A stretch of 64,000 nucleotides of DNA. Origin: Xanthomarina arctica (lineage in GTDB: Bacteria > Bacteroidota > Bacteroidia > Flavobacteriales > Flavobacteriaceae). How positions within the stretch are numbered: the stretch's first letter is position 1; each line of letters opens with the position of its first letter. A program made the translations under genes and the position numbers. Under the pieces are notes generated by a model. The model worked only from the letters and a program-made list of their open reading frames with translations. It made no database searches and was not told where the DNA came from. The DNA lies in assembly GCF_014638915.1 (NCBI RefSeq), contig NZ_BMFQ01000001.1, positions 1,377,142 through 1,441,141 of the forward strand, given 5' to 3'. Of this stretch, positions 1 to 9,362 are shown in pieces.

Positions 1-3000
1 ACTGTAAAATCTTGGACACTGAGCGTAGTCGAAGTGTGGTCGTTTCGACTACGCTCAACGTCCATTAGTTCAATAGTAATTTCATTTCCTGTAATTCCAT
101 CAAAAAGTTGTAAAACCGCTTGTCCTGAAAGTTCTTCTTTAGATAAATTTGAAATTTTAGTACTGATGGTAATTTGATCTCCCTGACGTAAAAAGCGTGG
201 CACATTTGGAATAACCATCAATTCTTTTTGTGTCACAGTTTCCAAACTAGTTGTAGCAGATTCTAAAGTTTTGGTATGAGCTAGTAATTGCAATTTCCAT
301 TTGGTTAAAGCTTCTGGGGTGGTGAAACTAAAACTGATATTGCCTTTTTCGTCTGTTTGTAATTGAGGGAAGAAAAAAACCGTTTCTTGAAGGTTTTTTC
401 TAATTTGAACTTGGGAAAAATCTTCTTTTTTAGGATTAGTAAGTTCGTCCTCTGGGATAATAACTTCATCGTTATTCAAGCCATCCATTGCAATACTTTC
501 AGATTCTGATTTTGAAACAGCATAACCAATAGACTTTTTCTCTTTTCTTATTCCCATAGCTGTAACAACAACTTCTTCCATATAATTTTCTTCCGGAGAA
601 ATAGTAGACATACCTCTAATTATTAAAGTAGAATTGTAGCCAAAACTAAACCCAAACCAATCTAATTGATCATAATCATTTTGAACATAATTAAGGTAAT
701 CCCAATATAAGCTTAGAATACTAAAACCTTCGGTTGAAAAACTAACTCTAGCTGTTCTATTATGATATGAACGATAAGTAGGAAGATTAATTGGGTTAAA
801 ATTCCAATTATGTCCTTTAAATTGGTCCAGAGAAACGTCGTACATGCTTGCTAATATTTCAGCAGACACCTGTTCTCCTTTTGGACCTTTAATTTTAAAA
901 CTCCAAGTTTCATCTTGTCCTGGTTGTAATTTGTCTCTAAACGTGGTGGTTTCAATTTCTAAATCGGTTTTTGGATAAGGCACAGAAATAGCTCTGGTGC
1001 CAGATTCAAAACTATTGGCATAAGCAAAACTGTAATGGACCGCAAAACCGCCTAAATCTTCTTTGTTTACGGGAATACTTAAGGTTTTCTTATTATTACT
1101 TAACTGCACCATGAAAGTGTTTACAGTTTGTTTGTTCTTTTCAATTTCAACAGTTACTAAAATATTTTCTGCTGAAGAACCCAGAGTCAATTCCACTGTT
1201 TCGTTAATTTGATAAGTTTCTTTATTAGTAGAAATACTGAAAAGCTCCTTGTCTGCAAGTGTTTTGTCTGTGACGCTGAACAAGGTAGTTCTAACTTCAT
1301 CTTTTACTTCTTGTCCAAATCTGTCTTTGCTTTCTAATTCAATAACATATTGTCCAGATTCCCATTTCTTAATGTTTCCTAATTCTAGTTCTTTAGATTT
1401 TTCGGTATTGAAGGTTTTTTCAAAGACAAGCTTCCCTTTTTTCCAATCGTTAGGATTGTCTTCATCTGTATAAGCTTCATATGGAAACTTATTTTTAAAT
1501 TCAGTTTTAGAAAGCATTTGATAATCTGGCGCTTTCCATGGTCGCGGACGTAAAACATAATCAGGTCCTTGAAGCTTGTATATTTTTATAGTTCCTTGAG
1601 CTGGAACAAATTCGCCATTTAGGTTTTTTGTGTCTATAGAAAGTTGGTTGTCTTTTTTCAGTTTATCCAAATCAGCATTCACATTTATAGTGGCAATCAA
1701 TGCATGATATCCAACTCGAACTGTGGTTGTTGCAGAGCGTGTTTCCCCATTTAAATCGGTAACATCTGCTGTTATTTCATAATTAAAAATAGGAAGGTTA
1801 CTTTGGTTTACGCTAGTGTCTGGCAAAGCTTTGAAGGTGATTTCAAATTCACCTTTAGCGTTTGTAGTAGTTTCACCATGGGTTATTTCTTGTGCATCGC
1901 TATTATAAGAAGGTCTGCTCCAATAATACCAACGAGGATATTGTACTTTTCTATGCACTCTGTAAACCACTTTAGCATCTGTAATGTTACTTCCTGCATA
2001 AGCCAAAGCATTTCCTTTTACAGTAACCGAATCGTTAATTTTATAAGTTTCTGTAACTGGTTTAAATTGGGTTTCAAATTTTGGGCGTTTGTATTCTTCA
2101 ACCGAAAAACTCATGGATGCATTTAAAGTAATGTTGTTTGAATTAGAACTCAACTTAATATAATGGCGCCCAGATAACCCAGTGTTAGGTATGATGAATT
2201 CTCCCGAAATGGAACCAAATTCGTTTGTAACCAATTCTAATTTTTTTATTTCTTCATGGTTTACATTATAGAGAATCGCATTTAATGGGATATCTGAAAT
2301 AGTCGTTGTTTTCTGATCCTCATCATAAAGGATGGCAATTCCTTTAAAATAAACAGTTTGTCCAGGTCTATAAATACTTCTGTCGGTGAATAAAAAGCCT
2401 TTATAATGTTCGTTATATTCATATGGCTCATATTTTCTATTCAAATAATAATCACCAAAAAAAGCTTTGTCTTTGGCGCCTGTAACTTCCAAATTTATGT
2501 TGGACCAATTTTTATTGCTTTTAGGGATTTCAATTTCGCCTAAGGCATTGCTGGTATAGTATTTACTGCTTTGGCTTTCTCTATAGTTTTTATAATAAGT
2601 AAGTTTTATTTGAAGTCCATTTAAAGGTTTTCCATTATTTCTATCAATAAACTGATAGACTTGTTTATCCTGTTCAGTTTTTTCAACTACAGCAATATTG
2701 GTGACTTGAATGGTATTATAAGCAATCGTATTTTCTTTATTATTGGTTTTTGCTACAATTAAATAACGTCCAAAACTTAATTTCGGCAGTTCAATTTCTA
2801 TGCTATGTTGCTGAAAATCTAATTCATTTTTTAGTTCACTTTTCCAAGATTTAGCCGCTTTTAATTTATTAATAAAGTCAATTTTCTCTTCTGTTTTATA
2901 AGTTTTACTAAACGTTTTAAATTGATTTTCAGATAAATTATAAATACTAAAATCTAGAGAATCTAAATTTTTGTAAGTCACCAAAATTTTTGTGTCTTGC

Positions 3001-4148
3001 TGAATAGGTAAATAATTTTCAGAGAGAATATTTAAAGATTCATCAAGGATCTGTTCTAATAAAATAGTACTTTTAACTGAAGCGGGACTATAAGGGAATT
3101 GTTTGATAATAGCATTACAAAGTTTTTCTGCACCTTTAATTTTCCAACGATTGGCTTCATTCGTTTCTGGCTGATAATCTTGACCTTTATCAACATAGAT
3201 TGTTGCAATTTCAAAGGTGTATAATCCAGAAGCTTCGTATGTTTTTATAAGTTCTGCTTCGGTTTTATAGGATTGAATCAATAAACTGTCTTTATTTTGA
3301 AACGTTGCGTGTGCTTTTACAAAATTGTAACGTAAAATATTGACATCAGTTAAAGCATCTGGTTTGGGATCTTTTAAATGAAACCGAATTAAATCTTGAT
3401 ATAGTTTTAAAGCTTGTAATTCGAGAGACGTGGAATCTTGTGATTCGATATTTAAATTGGAAAAACTTTTAGAATCACTTAAATAGGCTTCATTGTCTAT
3501 TTCAAACTTGTAAGCAGGTTTTGTAATGCTGTTTTCTGTTGTTTGATAAAACTCCAAGGCGTTATGAGATAGCAAATCATACAGAGTAGGTCTGTATATT
3601 TTGGATCCTTTTTGCTCGTTGAGGATACTAGAATACGCAGTTAAATCTTCTTGTTGCAGTAAAGTGACATCTTTTAATGAATTGTTGTAATGAAGTTGGA
3701 TCTCGTTGAAAAGAGTTTGTAAATCCCAAGTTCTAAAATCGGTTGCAACCTTTTTATCTTCTAGTTTCGTTCTATTGTAAAACTGATATCTATTTTGCTG
3801 AAAGTATTGCCAGTAAATGGTTGCCAGCATATTTTCTAACACATTTTTTATGGGAGCTTTACTTGATGAAATGGCCGTTTTAAAATCGTTTATAATTTTT
3901 AGTTGTGCGTCTTCTTCCAAAATCAAAGCAAACTTACTTTTAAAAAGCAAGACCTTTATTTGCTGTGGTTTATTCTGGTCTTTAATGGCTAGAACTTCAA
4001 TTTGTTCTACAATTTCCAAGGCTGATTTTGGTAAACCTTCACTTTCAAAAGCTTCAACTTGTTTCCAAAGGCTATTATAATTATTGTTTTGAGCTTCAGA
4101 AAAATTTGAAAACATTAAAACCATTAATATTGTGACGTAGTATTTCAT
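1..4148 (-). CDS. Alpha-2-macroglobulin family protein (3' end outside window)
   Basis: From the ATG at 4148 the frame stays open to the window edge (about 1,382 codons), so the C-terminus is missing. Residues 1-20 form a signal peptide ending SEAQ. A macroglobulin MG2-type strand, TDRSIYRPGQTVYFKG, lies near residue 590, a bait/linker-like segment near 970, and the start of the A2M core (FFFPQLQTDEKGN) near 1255. Family knowledge: bacterial A2M-like proteins are envelope proteins thought to trap proteases; the thioester region, if any, would lie beyond the edge. Two oddities: a SusC-like motif EEVVVTAMGIRKEKKSIGYA near residue 1190, and a palindromic repeat translated in frame near residue 1365. 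It is divergent from the TPR gene at 4290. Confidence 0.88.
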   Translation of the reverse strand, partial: MKYYVTILMVLMFSNFSEAQNNNYNSLWKQVEAFESEGLPKSALEIVEQIEVLAIKDQNKPQQIKVLLFKSKFALILEEDAQLKIINDFKTAISSSKAPIKNVLENMLATIYWQYFQQNRYQFYNRTKLEDKKVATDFRTWDLQTLFNEIQLHYNNSLKDVTLLQQEDLTAYSSILNEQKGSKIYRPTLYDLLSHNALEFYQTTENSITKPAYKFEIDNEAYLSDSKSFSNLNIESQDSTSLELQALKLYQDLIRFHLKDPKPDALTDVNILRYNFVKAHATFQNKDSLLIQSYKTEAELIKTYEASGLYTFEIATIYVDKGQDYQPETNEANRWKIKGAEKLCNAIIKQFPYSPASVKSTILLEQILDESLNILSENYLPIQQDTKILVTYKNLDSLDFSIYNLSENQFKTFSKTYKTEEKIDFINKLKAAKSWKSELKNELDFQQHSIEIELPKLSFGRYLIVAKTNNKENTIAYNTIQVTNIAVVEKTEQDKQVYQFIDRNNGKPLNGLQIKLTYYKNYRESQSSKYYTSNALGEIEIPKSNKNWSNINLEVTGAKDKAFFGDYYLNRKYEPYEYNEHYKGFLFTDRSIYRPGQTVYFKGIAILYDEDQKTTTISDIPLNAILYNVNHEEIKKLELVTNEFGSISGEFIIPNTGLSGRHYIKLSSNSNNITLNASMSFSVEEYKRPKFETQFKPVTETYKINDSVTVKGNALAYAGSNITDAKVVYRVHRKVQYPRWYYWSRPSYNSDAQEITHGETTTNAKGEFEITFKALPDTSVNQSNLPIFNYEITADVTDLNGETRSATTTVRVGYHALIATINVNADLDKLKKDNQLSIDTKNLNGEFVPAQGTIKIYKLQGPDYVLRPRPWKAPDYQMLSKTEFKNKFPYEAYTDEDNPNDWKKGKLVFEKTFNTEKSKELELGNIKKWESGQYVIELESKDRFGQEVKDEVRTTLFSVTDKTLADKELFSISTNKETYQINETVELTLGSSAENILVTVEIEKNKQTVNTFMVQLSNNKKTLSIPVNKEDLGGFAVHYSFAYANSFESGTRAISVPYPKTDLEIETTTFRDKLQPGQDETWSFKIKGPKGEQVSAEILASMYDVSLDQFKGHNWNFNPINLPTYRSYHNRTARVSFSTEGFSILSLYWDYLNYVQNDYDQLDWFGFSFGYNSTLIIRGMSTISPEENYMEEVVVTAMGIRKEKKSIGYAVSKSESESIAMDGLNNDEVIIPEDELTNPKKEDFSQVQIRKNLQETVFFFPQLQTDEKGNISFSFTTPEALTKWKLQLLAHTKTLESATTSLETVTQKELMVIPNVPRFLRQGDQITISTKISNLSKEELSGQAVLQLFDGITGNEITIELMDVERSRNDHTSTTLSVQDFT
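20..57. repeat. Inverted repeat TGAGCGTAGTCGAA inside the macroglobulin gene
   Basis: Perfect 14-bp arms (20-33 and 44-57) flank a 10-nt loop. The core CTGAGCGTAGTCGAAGTG resembles a palindromic element I recall as scattered between genes in flavobacterial genomes (recollection, not checked here). It lies within the macroglobulin reading frame and is translated without a stop, giving about 14 residues (ERSRNDHTSTTLS). That it was inserted is inference. Confidence 0.75.
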
Positions 4149-4262
4149 TTGTAAGATTTTATATCAGTAGCAAATCAAAAGGCGTTCCAAAAAAATAATA
4201 ATTGAATATAAACAACTTTCAGTTGTGTGAAAATAGACATTTTTTAAATCATTTAGAAAGTT

Positions 4263-4270
4263 TACTTTTG
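4263..4270 (+). promoter_or_regulatory. Promoter -7 box TACTTTTG for the TPR gene
   Basis: Matches the Bacteroidetes TAnnTTTG consensus and sits 19 nt before the ATG at 4290. No convincing -33 TTG is visible, so this rests on the -7 box and position alone. Confidence 0.5.
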
Positions 4271-4289
4271 TTATTCCGACGATTAAGTT

Positions 4290-5246
4290 ATGAAAAACCT
4301 CGTATTATTTTTACTGTTTCCACTTTGGGGTTTTTCGCAAACCTCCTACACAGATCTTGAGTTATTATTGGATCAAAAAGACTATGTGAAAGCACAACAA
4401 TTGGCTATTCCTTTAGTTGCCAAAAACCCTTCCGATTTAAAAGCTATTGAACTATTGGGGGATGCCTATGGATATCAAGAAAAATGGGATGAAGCCATGA
4501 TAGAGTACGAAAAGTTGGTAGACTTAAATCCGAAGGAGGCAAACTATCATTATAAATATGGTGGCGCTTTAGGAATGAAAGCACTTTCGGTTAACAAAGT
4601 TTCAGCGGTTATGTATTTGAGCGATTTAAAAGAAGCATTCCAAACGGCTGCCTCATTAGACAAAAATCATATTGAAGCGCGTTGGGCTTTGGTAGAATTG
4701 TATATGCAACTTCCAGGAATTGTTGGAGGAAGTAAAAGTACTTCTTTAAAATATGCTGAAGAATTAGAGCAACTTTCCAAAGTAGATGGGTATCTAGCCA
4801 AAGGTTATATTTATGAATATGATGACGAGCCAGAACTTGCGGAAAAATATTATAAGAAAGCGATTGAAGTAGGAGGATCTTTAAATTGTTATACTAAGTT
4901 GACTGATTTTTACGAAAAGCAAAATCAGCCAGAAAATGCCATTTCCAATATAGAAAAAGCACAAGAGAAATTACAACGCAATGCCTTGCATTACCAAATA
5001 GGAAAGGTGTCTGCCGAATATAATGTGCAACTTGCAAAAGGGGAAACTTGCTTAAAAAATTACATCAAGAATTATTCGCCAGAGGATGGTGTTCCAGTAG
5101 CTTGGGCAAATTATAGATTGGCTCAGATTTACAAATATAAAGGCAATAAAAAAGAAGCTTTGAAATATATTGATCTTGCTATTGGTGAACTTCCAGGCAT
5201 TAAAGTCTTTCAAGAAGAAAGGAAAGCGATTATTAATAATCAGTAG
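4290..5246 (+). CDS. Secreted tetratricopeptide-repeat protein
   Basis: 318 residues with a signal peptide (about 1-17, ending GFSQ), so it is exported. TPR-like helix pairs follow: residues around 37-70 (AKNPSDLKAIELLGDAYG, then EKWDEAMIEYEKLVDLNPKE), again around 180-225, and at the C-terminus (GNKKEALKYIDLAI). TPR units bind other proteins, so this is probably an envelope scaffold; no catalytic domain is seen. It is a single gene divergent from the macroglobulin gene, with a TAnnTTTG box 19 nt upstream. The specific partner is unknown. Confidence 0.85.
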   Translation: MKNLVLFLLFPLWGFSQTSYTDLELLLDQKDYVKAQQLAIPLVAKNPSDLKAIELLGDAYGYQEKWDEAMIEYEKLVDLNPKEANYHYKYGGALGMKALSVNKVSAVMYLSDLKEAFQTAASLDKNHIEARWALVELYMQLPGIVGGSKSTSLKYAEELEQLSKVDGYLAKGYIYEYDDEPELAEKYYKKAIEVGGSLNCYTKLTDFYEKQNQPENAISNIEKAQEKLQRNALHYQIGKVSAEYNVQLAKGETCLKNYIKNYSPEDGVPVAWANYRLAQIYKYKGNKKEALKYIDLAIGELPGIKVFQEERKAIINNQ

Positions 5247-5427
5247 CAATTTTAGTTTCAGATCCTACTCTTTAAAAATCTGTGGTTTTCTGAGAGTCTC
5301 TACGATATACCTTTTTTATAACAACTAAACATCAAACAACTCCACAACTAACATCTAAACAGCAAATATATTAATGAATTACTAACAATAATTTGGAATT
5401 TGACTTTTGTAATTTGATATTTGTTTT

Positions 5428-6780
5428 ATGAACGTACATTTTATAGCTATTGGTGGTTCTGCCATGCACAATTTGGCATTAGCCTTACACAATAAAGGAT
5501 ATCAGGTAACAGGAAGTGACGACACCATTTTTGAACCTTCAAAATCCAGATTAGAAGCCAAAGGATTATTGCCTGAAGCCTATGGTTGGTTTCCAGAAAA
5601 AATAACAACCAAGCTAGATGCTATTGTTCTAGGGATGCATGCCAAGGCAGACAACCCAGAACTTTTAAAAGCTCAGGAATTAGGACTTAAAATATATAGC
5701 TATCCAGAGTTTTTGTACGAACAATCTAAAAACAAAACCAGAGTAGTTATTGGTGGAAGCCATGGAAAAACAACCATAACTTCTATGATTCTTCACGTCA
5801 TGCATTATCACAATCGAGATGTGGATTATATGGTTGGAGCTCAATTGGAAGGTTTTGATGTCATGGTAAAACTAACCGAAGACAACGATTTTATGGTCTT
5901 GGAAGGCGACGAGTATTTGAGTTCTCCTATAGACATGCGACCAAAATTTCATCTTTACAAACCTAATATTGCTTTATTAAGTGGTATTGCTTGGGACCAT
6001 ATTAACGTCTTTCCAACTTATGAAAACTACTTGGAGCAGTTTAGCATCTTTGTAGATAGTATTGTTAAAGGAGGAAGTATTACGTACAATGAAGAAGATT
6101 CAGAAGTTGTAAAAGTAGTGGAAGCAAGTCAAAATACCATTAGAAAACTGCCTTACCATACACCAGAATACACCGTTGAGAACGGACAAACTCTGCTGGA
6201 AACTCCTGAAGGTCCTTTGCCAATTGAAGTCTTTGGAAAACACAATTTAAACAATTTAGCTGGAGCCAAGTGGATTTGCCAGCATATGGGAATTGATGAA
6301 GACGATTTCTACGAAGCCATTGCCACCTTTAAAGGAGCTAGTAAACGTTTAGAGAAAATTGCCGAAAGTAAAAATAGTGTTGCTTATAAAGATTTTGCAC
6401 ATTCACCTTCTAAAGTAGAAGCAACAACTAATGCTGTAAAAGAGCAATACCAAGATAGAACTCTGGTTGCCTGTTTGGAATTACACACCTATAGTAGTTT
6501 AAATGCTGAATTTCTAAAGGAATATAAAGGCGCTTTAGACTCTGCAGATGTAGCGGTAGTTTTTTATTCCCCTCATGCAGTAGAAATTAAAAAGCTAAAA
6601 GAAGTTACTCAAGAACAAATTGCAAACGCCTTTCAACGAGACGATTTAATTATTTATACAAATCCTGAAGATTTTAAAAACTTTCTTTTTTCACAAGATT
6701 TTAAGAATAAAGCGTTATTGCTTATGAGTTCTGGGAACTATGGAGGCTTGGATTTTGATGAGGTGAAAGGGTTGATTTAA
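5428..6780 (+). CDS. mpl: UDP-N-acetylmuramate:L-Ala-gamma-D-Glu-meso-DAP ligase
   Basis: 450 residues, normal for Mpl. It joins the recycled murein tripeptide to UDP-MurNAc in the cytoplasm. Seen: the N-terminal Rossmann-like start HFIAIGGSAMHNLA, the Mur-ligase ATP loop GSHGKTT (110-116), the central EGDEY acid motif near 170, and GKHNLNNLAGA near 270. The first block resembles MurC, but the missing murC/murD/ftsW neighbours and the GGSAM start favour Mpl. The last 49 codons are duplicated at 86% identity 1.64 kb downstream; this copy ends DEVKGLI while the other ends DEVKKLIK, so its C-terminus may be a replacement. A near-consensus -7 box (GATATTTG) ends only 4 nt before the ATG. Confidence 0.92.
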   Translation: MNVHFIAIGGSAMHNLALALHNKGYQVTGSDDTIFEPSKSRLEAKGLLPEAYGWFPEKITTKLDAIVLGMHAKADNPELLKAQELGLKIYSYPEFLYEQSKNKTRVVIGGSHGKTTITSMILHVMHYHNRDVDYMVGAQLEGFDVMVKLTEDNDFMVLEGDEYLSSPIDMRPKFHLYKPNIALLSGIAWDHINVFPTYENYLEQFSIFVDSIVKGGSITYNEEDSEVVKVVEASQNTIRKLPYHTPEYTVENGQTLLETPEGPLPIEVFGKHNLNNLAGAKWICQHMGIDEDDFYEAIATFKGASKRLEKIAESKNSVAYKDFAHSPSKVEATTNAVKEQYQDRTLVACLELHTYSSLNAEFLKEYKGALDSADVAVVFYSPHAVEIKKLKEVTQEQIANAFQRDDLIIYTNPEDFKNFLFSQDFKNKALLLMSSGNYGGLDFDEVKGLI

Positions 6781-6838
6781 TAATAGTTGTGATGGTTTCT
6801 TTTACCTTTCGGCATACAGGAAGGCAGAAATCTATATT

Positions 6839-8254
6839 TTGCTTAGCGCTATATATTCATTTACAATGAAGTTTAAAAGACGTTTTTTTGATTCGTCATT
6901 CGATTTGATGAAATTTTCTAAGAAACGTTTAGTTCTTGGTGTTTTAATAGGATTGATAATGGCATTTGCTATATATGGATTTGTATATTTATTACGGGAA
7001 ACGTTCCGTTTGATGTCATTTAGTTTTGGATATTTACCAAATATTTTAAGTGAATCCGAAAGAAATATTTACAATTGGTTTTTTGCTTCCCTTGCATTAA
7101 TATTTGGGAATTCAATGACTTTTAGTATTCTTTTTAGTGGTTCTTCACATGGTTTTGGGGAAAGAAATTATCAGAATAGAAGAGTTATAAATAATCAAAC
7201 AGTTTTAAATCTTTCCTTTGCTTTTTGGTTTGCAAAAATAGGTTATGTATTGGCTATTTTTTCAATGGGAATTTCAGATTTTAATTTCCTTCCAGATTTT
7301 ACAATACCCATAATTCTATTAGTTCTTGTTTTGTATTTAGAAACATGGAAAACTATAAGTTTATATCGTATAAAGAATAGATTTAAATGGATGTTAATTC
7401 ATTTTATATTATTAATTATATTATCATTTGGTTTATCAAAAATTGATTTTATTAATTATAAATCGATAGACAATAATCAGCTAAAATATCATCCAATAGT
7501 TGACCTGCCAATCTCAAAATTCTCAAATATAACATATTTTGAAAGGTTCTTAAATGTGACTTTAGATAAGGAAGAGAGTAATAAACTCCTGTTTGAATAT
7601 TATGAAAATGATATTAACGAATCCTATTTAGATTTCTTAGACTACAAAGTATCGAGAGTTCATGATTCCAGTTTATTATCTATAAGACTAATAGCTAATT
7701 CTGATACAAAAATGGAAACTATAATTTCTGTTAGAAAACAAATAGTAAAAGCGCAAATAAATAATATTATTTATGCAATACTTGATCCAGATGAATTAGC
7801 TAGAAGGTTCTCTTCTGAAGGTATAAAACTTAAAATTGTAGATAATAGGTATTTTGAGAATGATAAGTTATCCCAAATTTTCTTTATTAGAGAGCATTTT
7901 AATGTAGAGAAAGATTTTAATCCTAAAGACACTATAGCAGTTAAAATCAATAAAAGAGTATTTATAGATGGTTCATTGGTTCAACCAGATAAGTTGATTG
8001 ATATAATTTCACAGCACATAAATCAAGATACAGTTTTTGAGTATCAAATTTCAATGGAAACAATATATCAAGATTATATCACGGTTCTTTCTTCACATTT
8101 AAAAGCCATAGAAATTAAACGATATAATAACCGAAAGGTCGATTTAGAATGGGATAACAAAAAGTTTAAATATAAAAACAAAGAACAGTTTTTGAAAGAC
8201 CAACAACGATTAAGGAATGAATTTCCCTTCAGGCTCATAGAGATAATTAATTAA
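6839..8254 (+). CDS. Unknown polytopic membrane protein with ExbD-like C-terminal fold
   Basis: Up to 471 residues; the frame opens with a non-ATG codon, so the ATG giving MKFKRRFF (residue 10) is an equally good start. Five hydrophobic helices are visible: about 29-51, 74-100, 128-147, 152-172 and 184-200. The remaining ~270 residues are soluble. Within them, residues about 365-430 have the strand-helix-strand-helix-strand order of ExbD/TolR periplasmic domains (VKINKRVFIDGSLV, PDKLIDIISQHI, then IEIKR); this is a resemblance, not proof. The gene lies alone between the mpl 3' end and a second, diverged mpl 3' end, as if it arrived as an islet. I do not recognise the family. Confidence 0.65.
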   Translation: MLSAIYSFTMKFKRRFFDSSFDLMKFSKKRLVLGVLIGLIMAFAIYGFVYLLRETFRLMSFSFGYLPNILSESERNIYNWFFASLALIFGNSMTFSILFSGSSHGFGERNYQNRRVINNQTVLNLSFAFWFAKIGYVLAIFSMGISDFNFLPDFTIPIILLVLVLYLETWKTISLYRIKNRFKWMLIHFILLIILSFGLSKIDFINYKSIDNNQLKYHPIVDLPISKFSNITYFERFLNVTLDKEESNKLLFEYYENDINESYLDFLDYKVSRVHDSSLLSIRLIANSDTKMETIISVRKQIVKAQINNIIYAILDPDELARRFSSEGIKLKIVDNRYFENDKLSQIFFIREHFNVEKDFNPKDTIAVKINKRVFIDGSLVQPDKLIDIISQHINQDTVFEYQISMETIYQDYITVLSSHLKAIEIKRYNNRKVDLEWDNKKFKYKNKEQFLKDQQRLRNEFPFRLIEIIN

Positions 8255-8272
8255 TTTACTCTAAACGGATTT

Positions 8273-8427
8273 CCTTTCAACGCGACGACTTAATCATTCA
8301 TACCAATCCAGACGATTTTAAAAACTTTCTCTTTTCTCAAGATTTCGAGAATAAAGATTTGTTACTTATGAGTTCTGACAATTATGGAGGCTTGGATTTT
8401 GATGAGGTTAAAAAGTTGATTAAGTAA
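8273..8427 (+). pseudogene. Relic of the mpl 3' end
   Basis: 147 nt (8275-8421) align without gaps to the last 49 codons of mpl (6631-6777) with 21 mismatches (86% identity). It reads FQRDDLIIHTNPDDFKNFLF and on to DEVKKLIK then TAA. There is no start codon and the homology begins abruptly, so it cannot be expressed as a gene. Of 18 differing codons 12 are synonymous, which implies that both copies diverged while under protein-level selection, rather than by decay after a recent duplication. Confidence 0.88.
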
Positions 8428-8428
8428 T

Positions 8429-8578
8429 AATTAGACTTCCTGCAATAGAAGGAATTTTAGTTTTCGTTTACTTGTAATTATAATAAAGTAAACTTTTACA
8501 CGTTAAAATTAACATAAATAACAAAACGTCAATTATATAAAGCAACATTACTTTTTTAATTTAAAACCAACCTTAATT
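8429..8578. other. AT-rich intergenic stretch before the lipoprotein
   Basis: With the mpl relic this completes a 324-nt stretch without an intact gene. A weak hairpin (TTCCT / AGGAA, about 8435-8452) followed by a few T residues could be the old mpl terminator. Nothing else is recognisable. Confidence 0.4.
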
Positions 8579-9238
8579 ATGAAACGTATTTGTTTATCTA
8601 TTTGCTTTATTACCTTTTTACTATCTTGTAATTCGGATGACGACTCTCAAAATCAAGATCAAAACCAACAAGAAGAAGAAAGCCCAGGGTTTTATGCTTT
8701 GGAAGTAGGAAATTCTTGGACTTATAAAAGTTTTCAATATAATTTAACTGAAGATGCGTATTATGAAACGGATATTCAGGATGCTGTTTCCATAACAGGC
8801 AAAGAAGAAATTTCAGGAAATACTTATTTTGTTTTTAGAACAGAAACAACTGGAAATAACGATCCTGAAAATCCTGTATCTAATCCTAACGGAATTAAGT
8901 TTGAATATTTAAGAGAACTTGAAGGGGATTTAGTTAATGAGACTAATGACATTGTTTTCACATCTACAGATTATACAGAGCAAATTGTTTATGAAACCAG
9001 TTGGGGAATTGTGTATGATAAACTAGCTACAGATTTGGCAACAGTTGAAGTTCCAGCTGGGACATTTCAAAGTTATGATAAAGAGCGTTATGCGAAATCG
9101 CCTGAAGGAGATTTATTTCCTGCCTTAGATCATATTTATTACTCAGAAGGTATTGGATTAATTTCTGACTCGATGTCGTTTGTGTCTCAAGATAAGCCAT
9201 TTATAGTTAGAAGGTTAAGTTCCTATCTAGTTCAGTAG
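8579..9238 (+). CDS. Lipoprotein of unknown function
   Basis: 219 residues. A lipoprotein signal peptide ends FLLSC (Cys17), followed by NSDDDS and a Gln/Glu-rich linker (to about residue 35), typical of surface or outer-membrane lipoproteins in Bacteroidetes. The mature part has the pattern GNSWTYK near 45 and V(E)VPAGTFQSYDKERYA near 160, reminiscent of secreted beta-rich proteins that hold a GNxWxY motif; no enzyme residues are evident. It is a single gene ended by a strong bidirectional terminator shared with the convergent channel gene. Function unknown. Confidence 0.8.
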   Translation: MKRICLSICFITFLLSCNSDDDSQNQDQNQQEEESPGFYALEVGNSWTYKSFQYNLTEDAYYETDIQDAVSITGKEEISGNTYFVFRTETTGNNDPENPVSNPNGIKFEYLRELEGDLVNETNDIVFTSTDYTEQIVYETSWGIVYDKLATDLATVEVPAGTFQSYDKERYAKSPEGDLFPALDHIYYSEGIGLISDSMSFVSQDKPFIVRRLSSYLVQ

Positions 9239-9290
9239 AAGTTTGAGTTTTTTAAAGTTATGTATTAATACATATCCAATGACTTTTAGC

Positions 9291-9341
9291 GGAATCTTCA
9301 TTATCTGAATACAATTTTTGTGTCCAGATAATGAAGATTCC
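9291..9341. terminator. Bidirectional intrinsic terminator, 17-bp perfect stem
   Basis: GGAATCTTCATTATCTG (9291-9307) pairs perfectly with 9325-9341 around a 17-nt loop. T-rich flanks occur on the plus side (CTATTTTTAAG) and less so on the minus side. It separates the convergent lipoprotein and MscS-type genes. Confidence 0.8.
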
Positions 9342-9362
9342 TATTTTTAAGTTTTAAAGGTA

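Noticed and set aside
8255-8427. Possible short gene encoding the mpl-like tail
   Set aside because: No start codon, in-frame stop just upstream, and homology only to the last 49 codons of mpl; treated as a relic.
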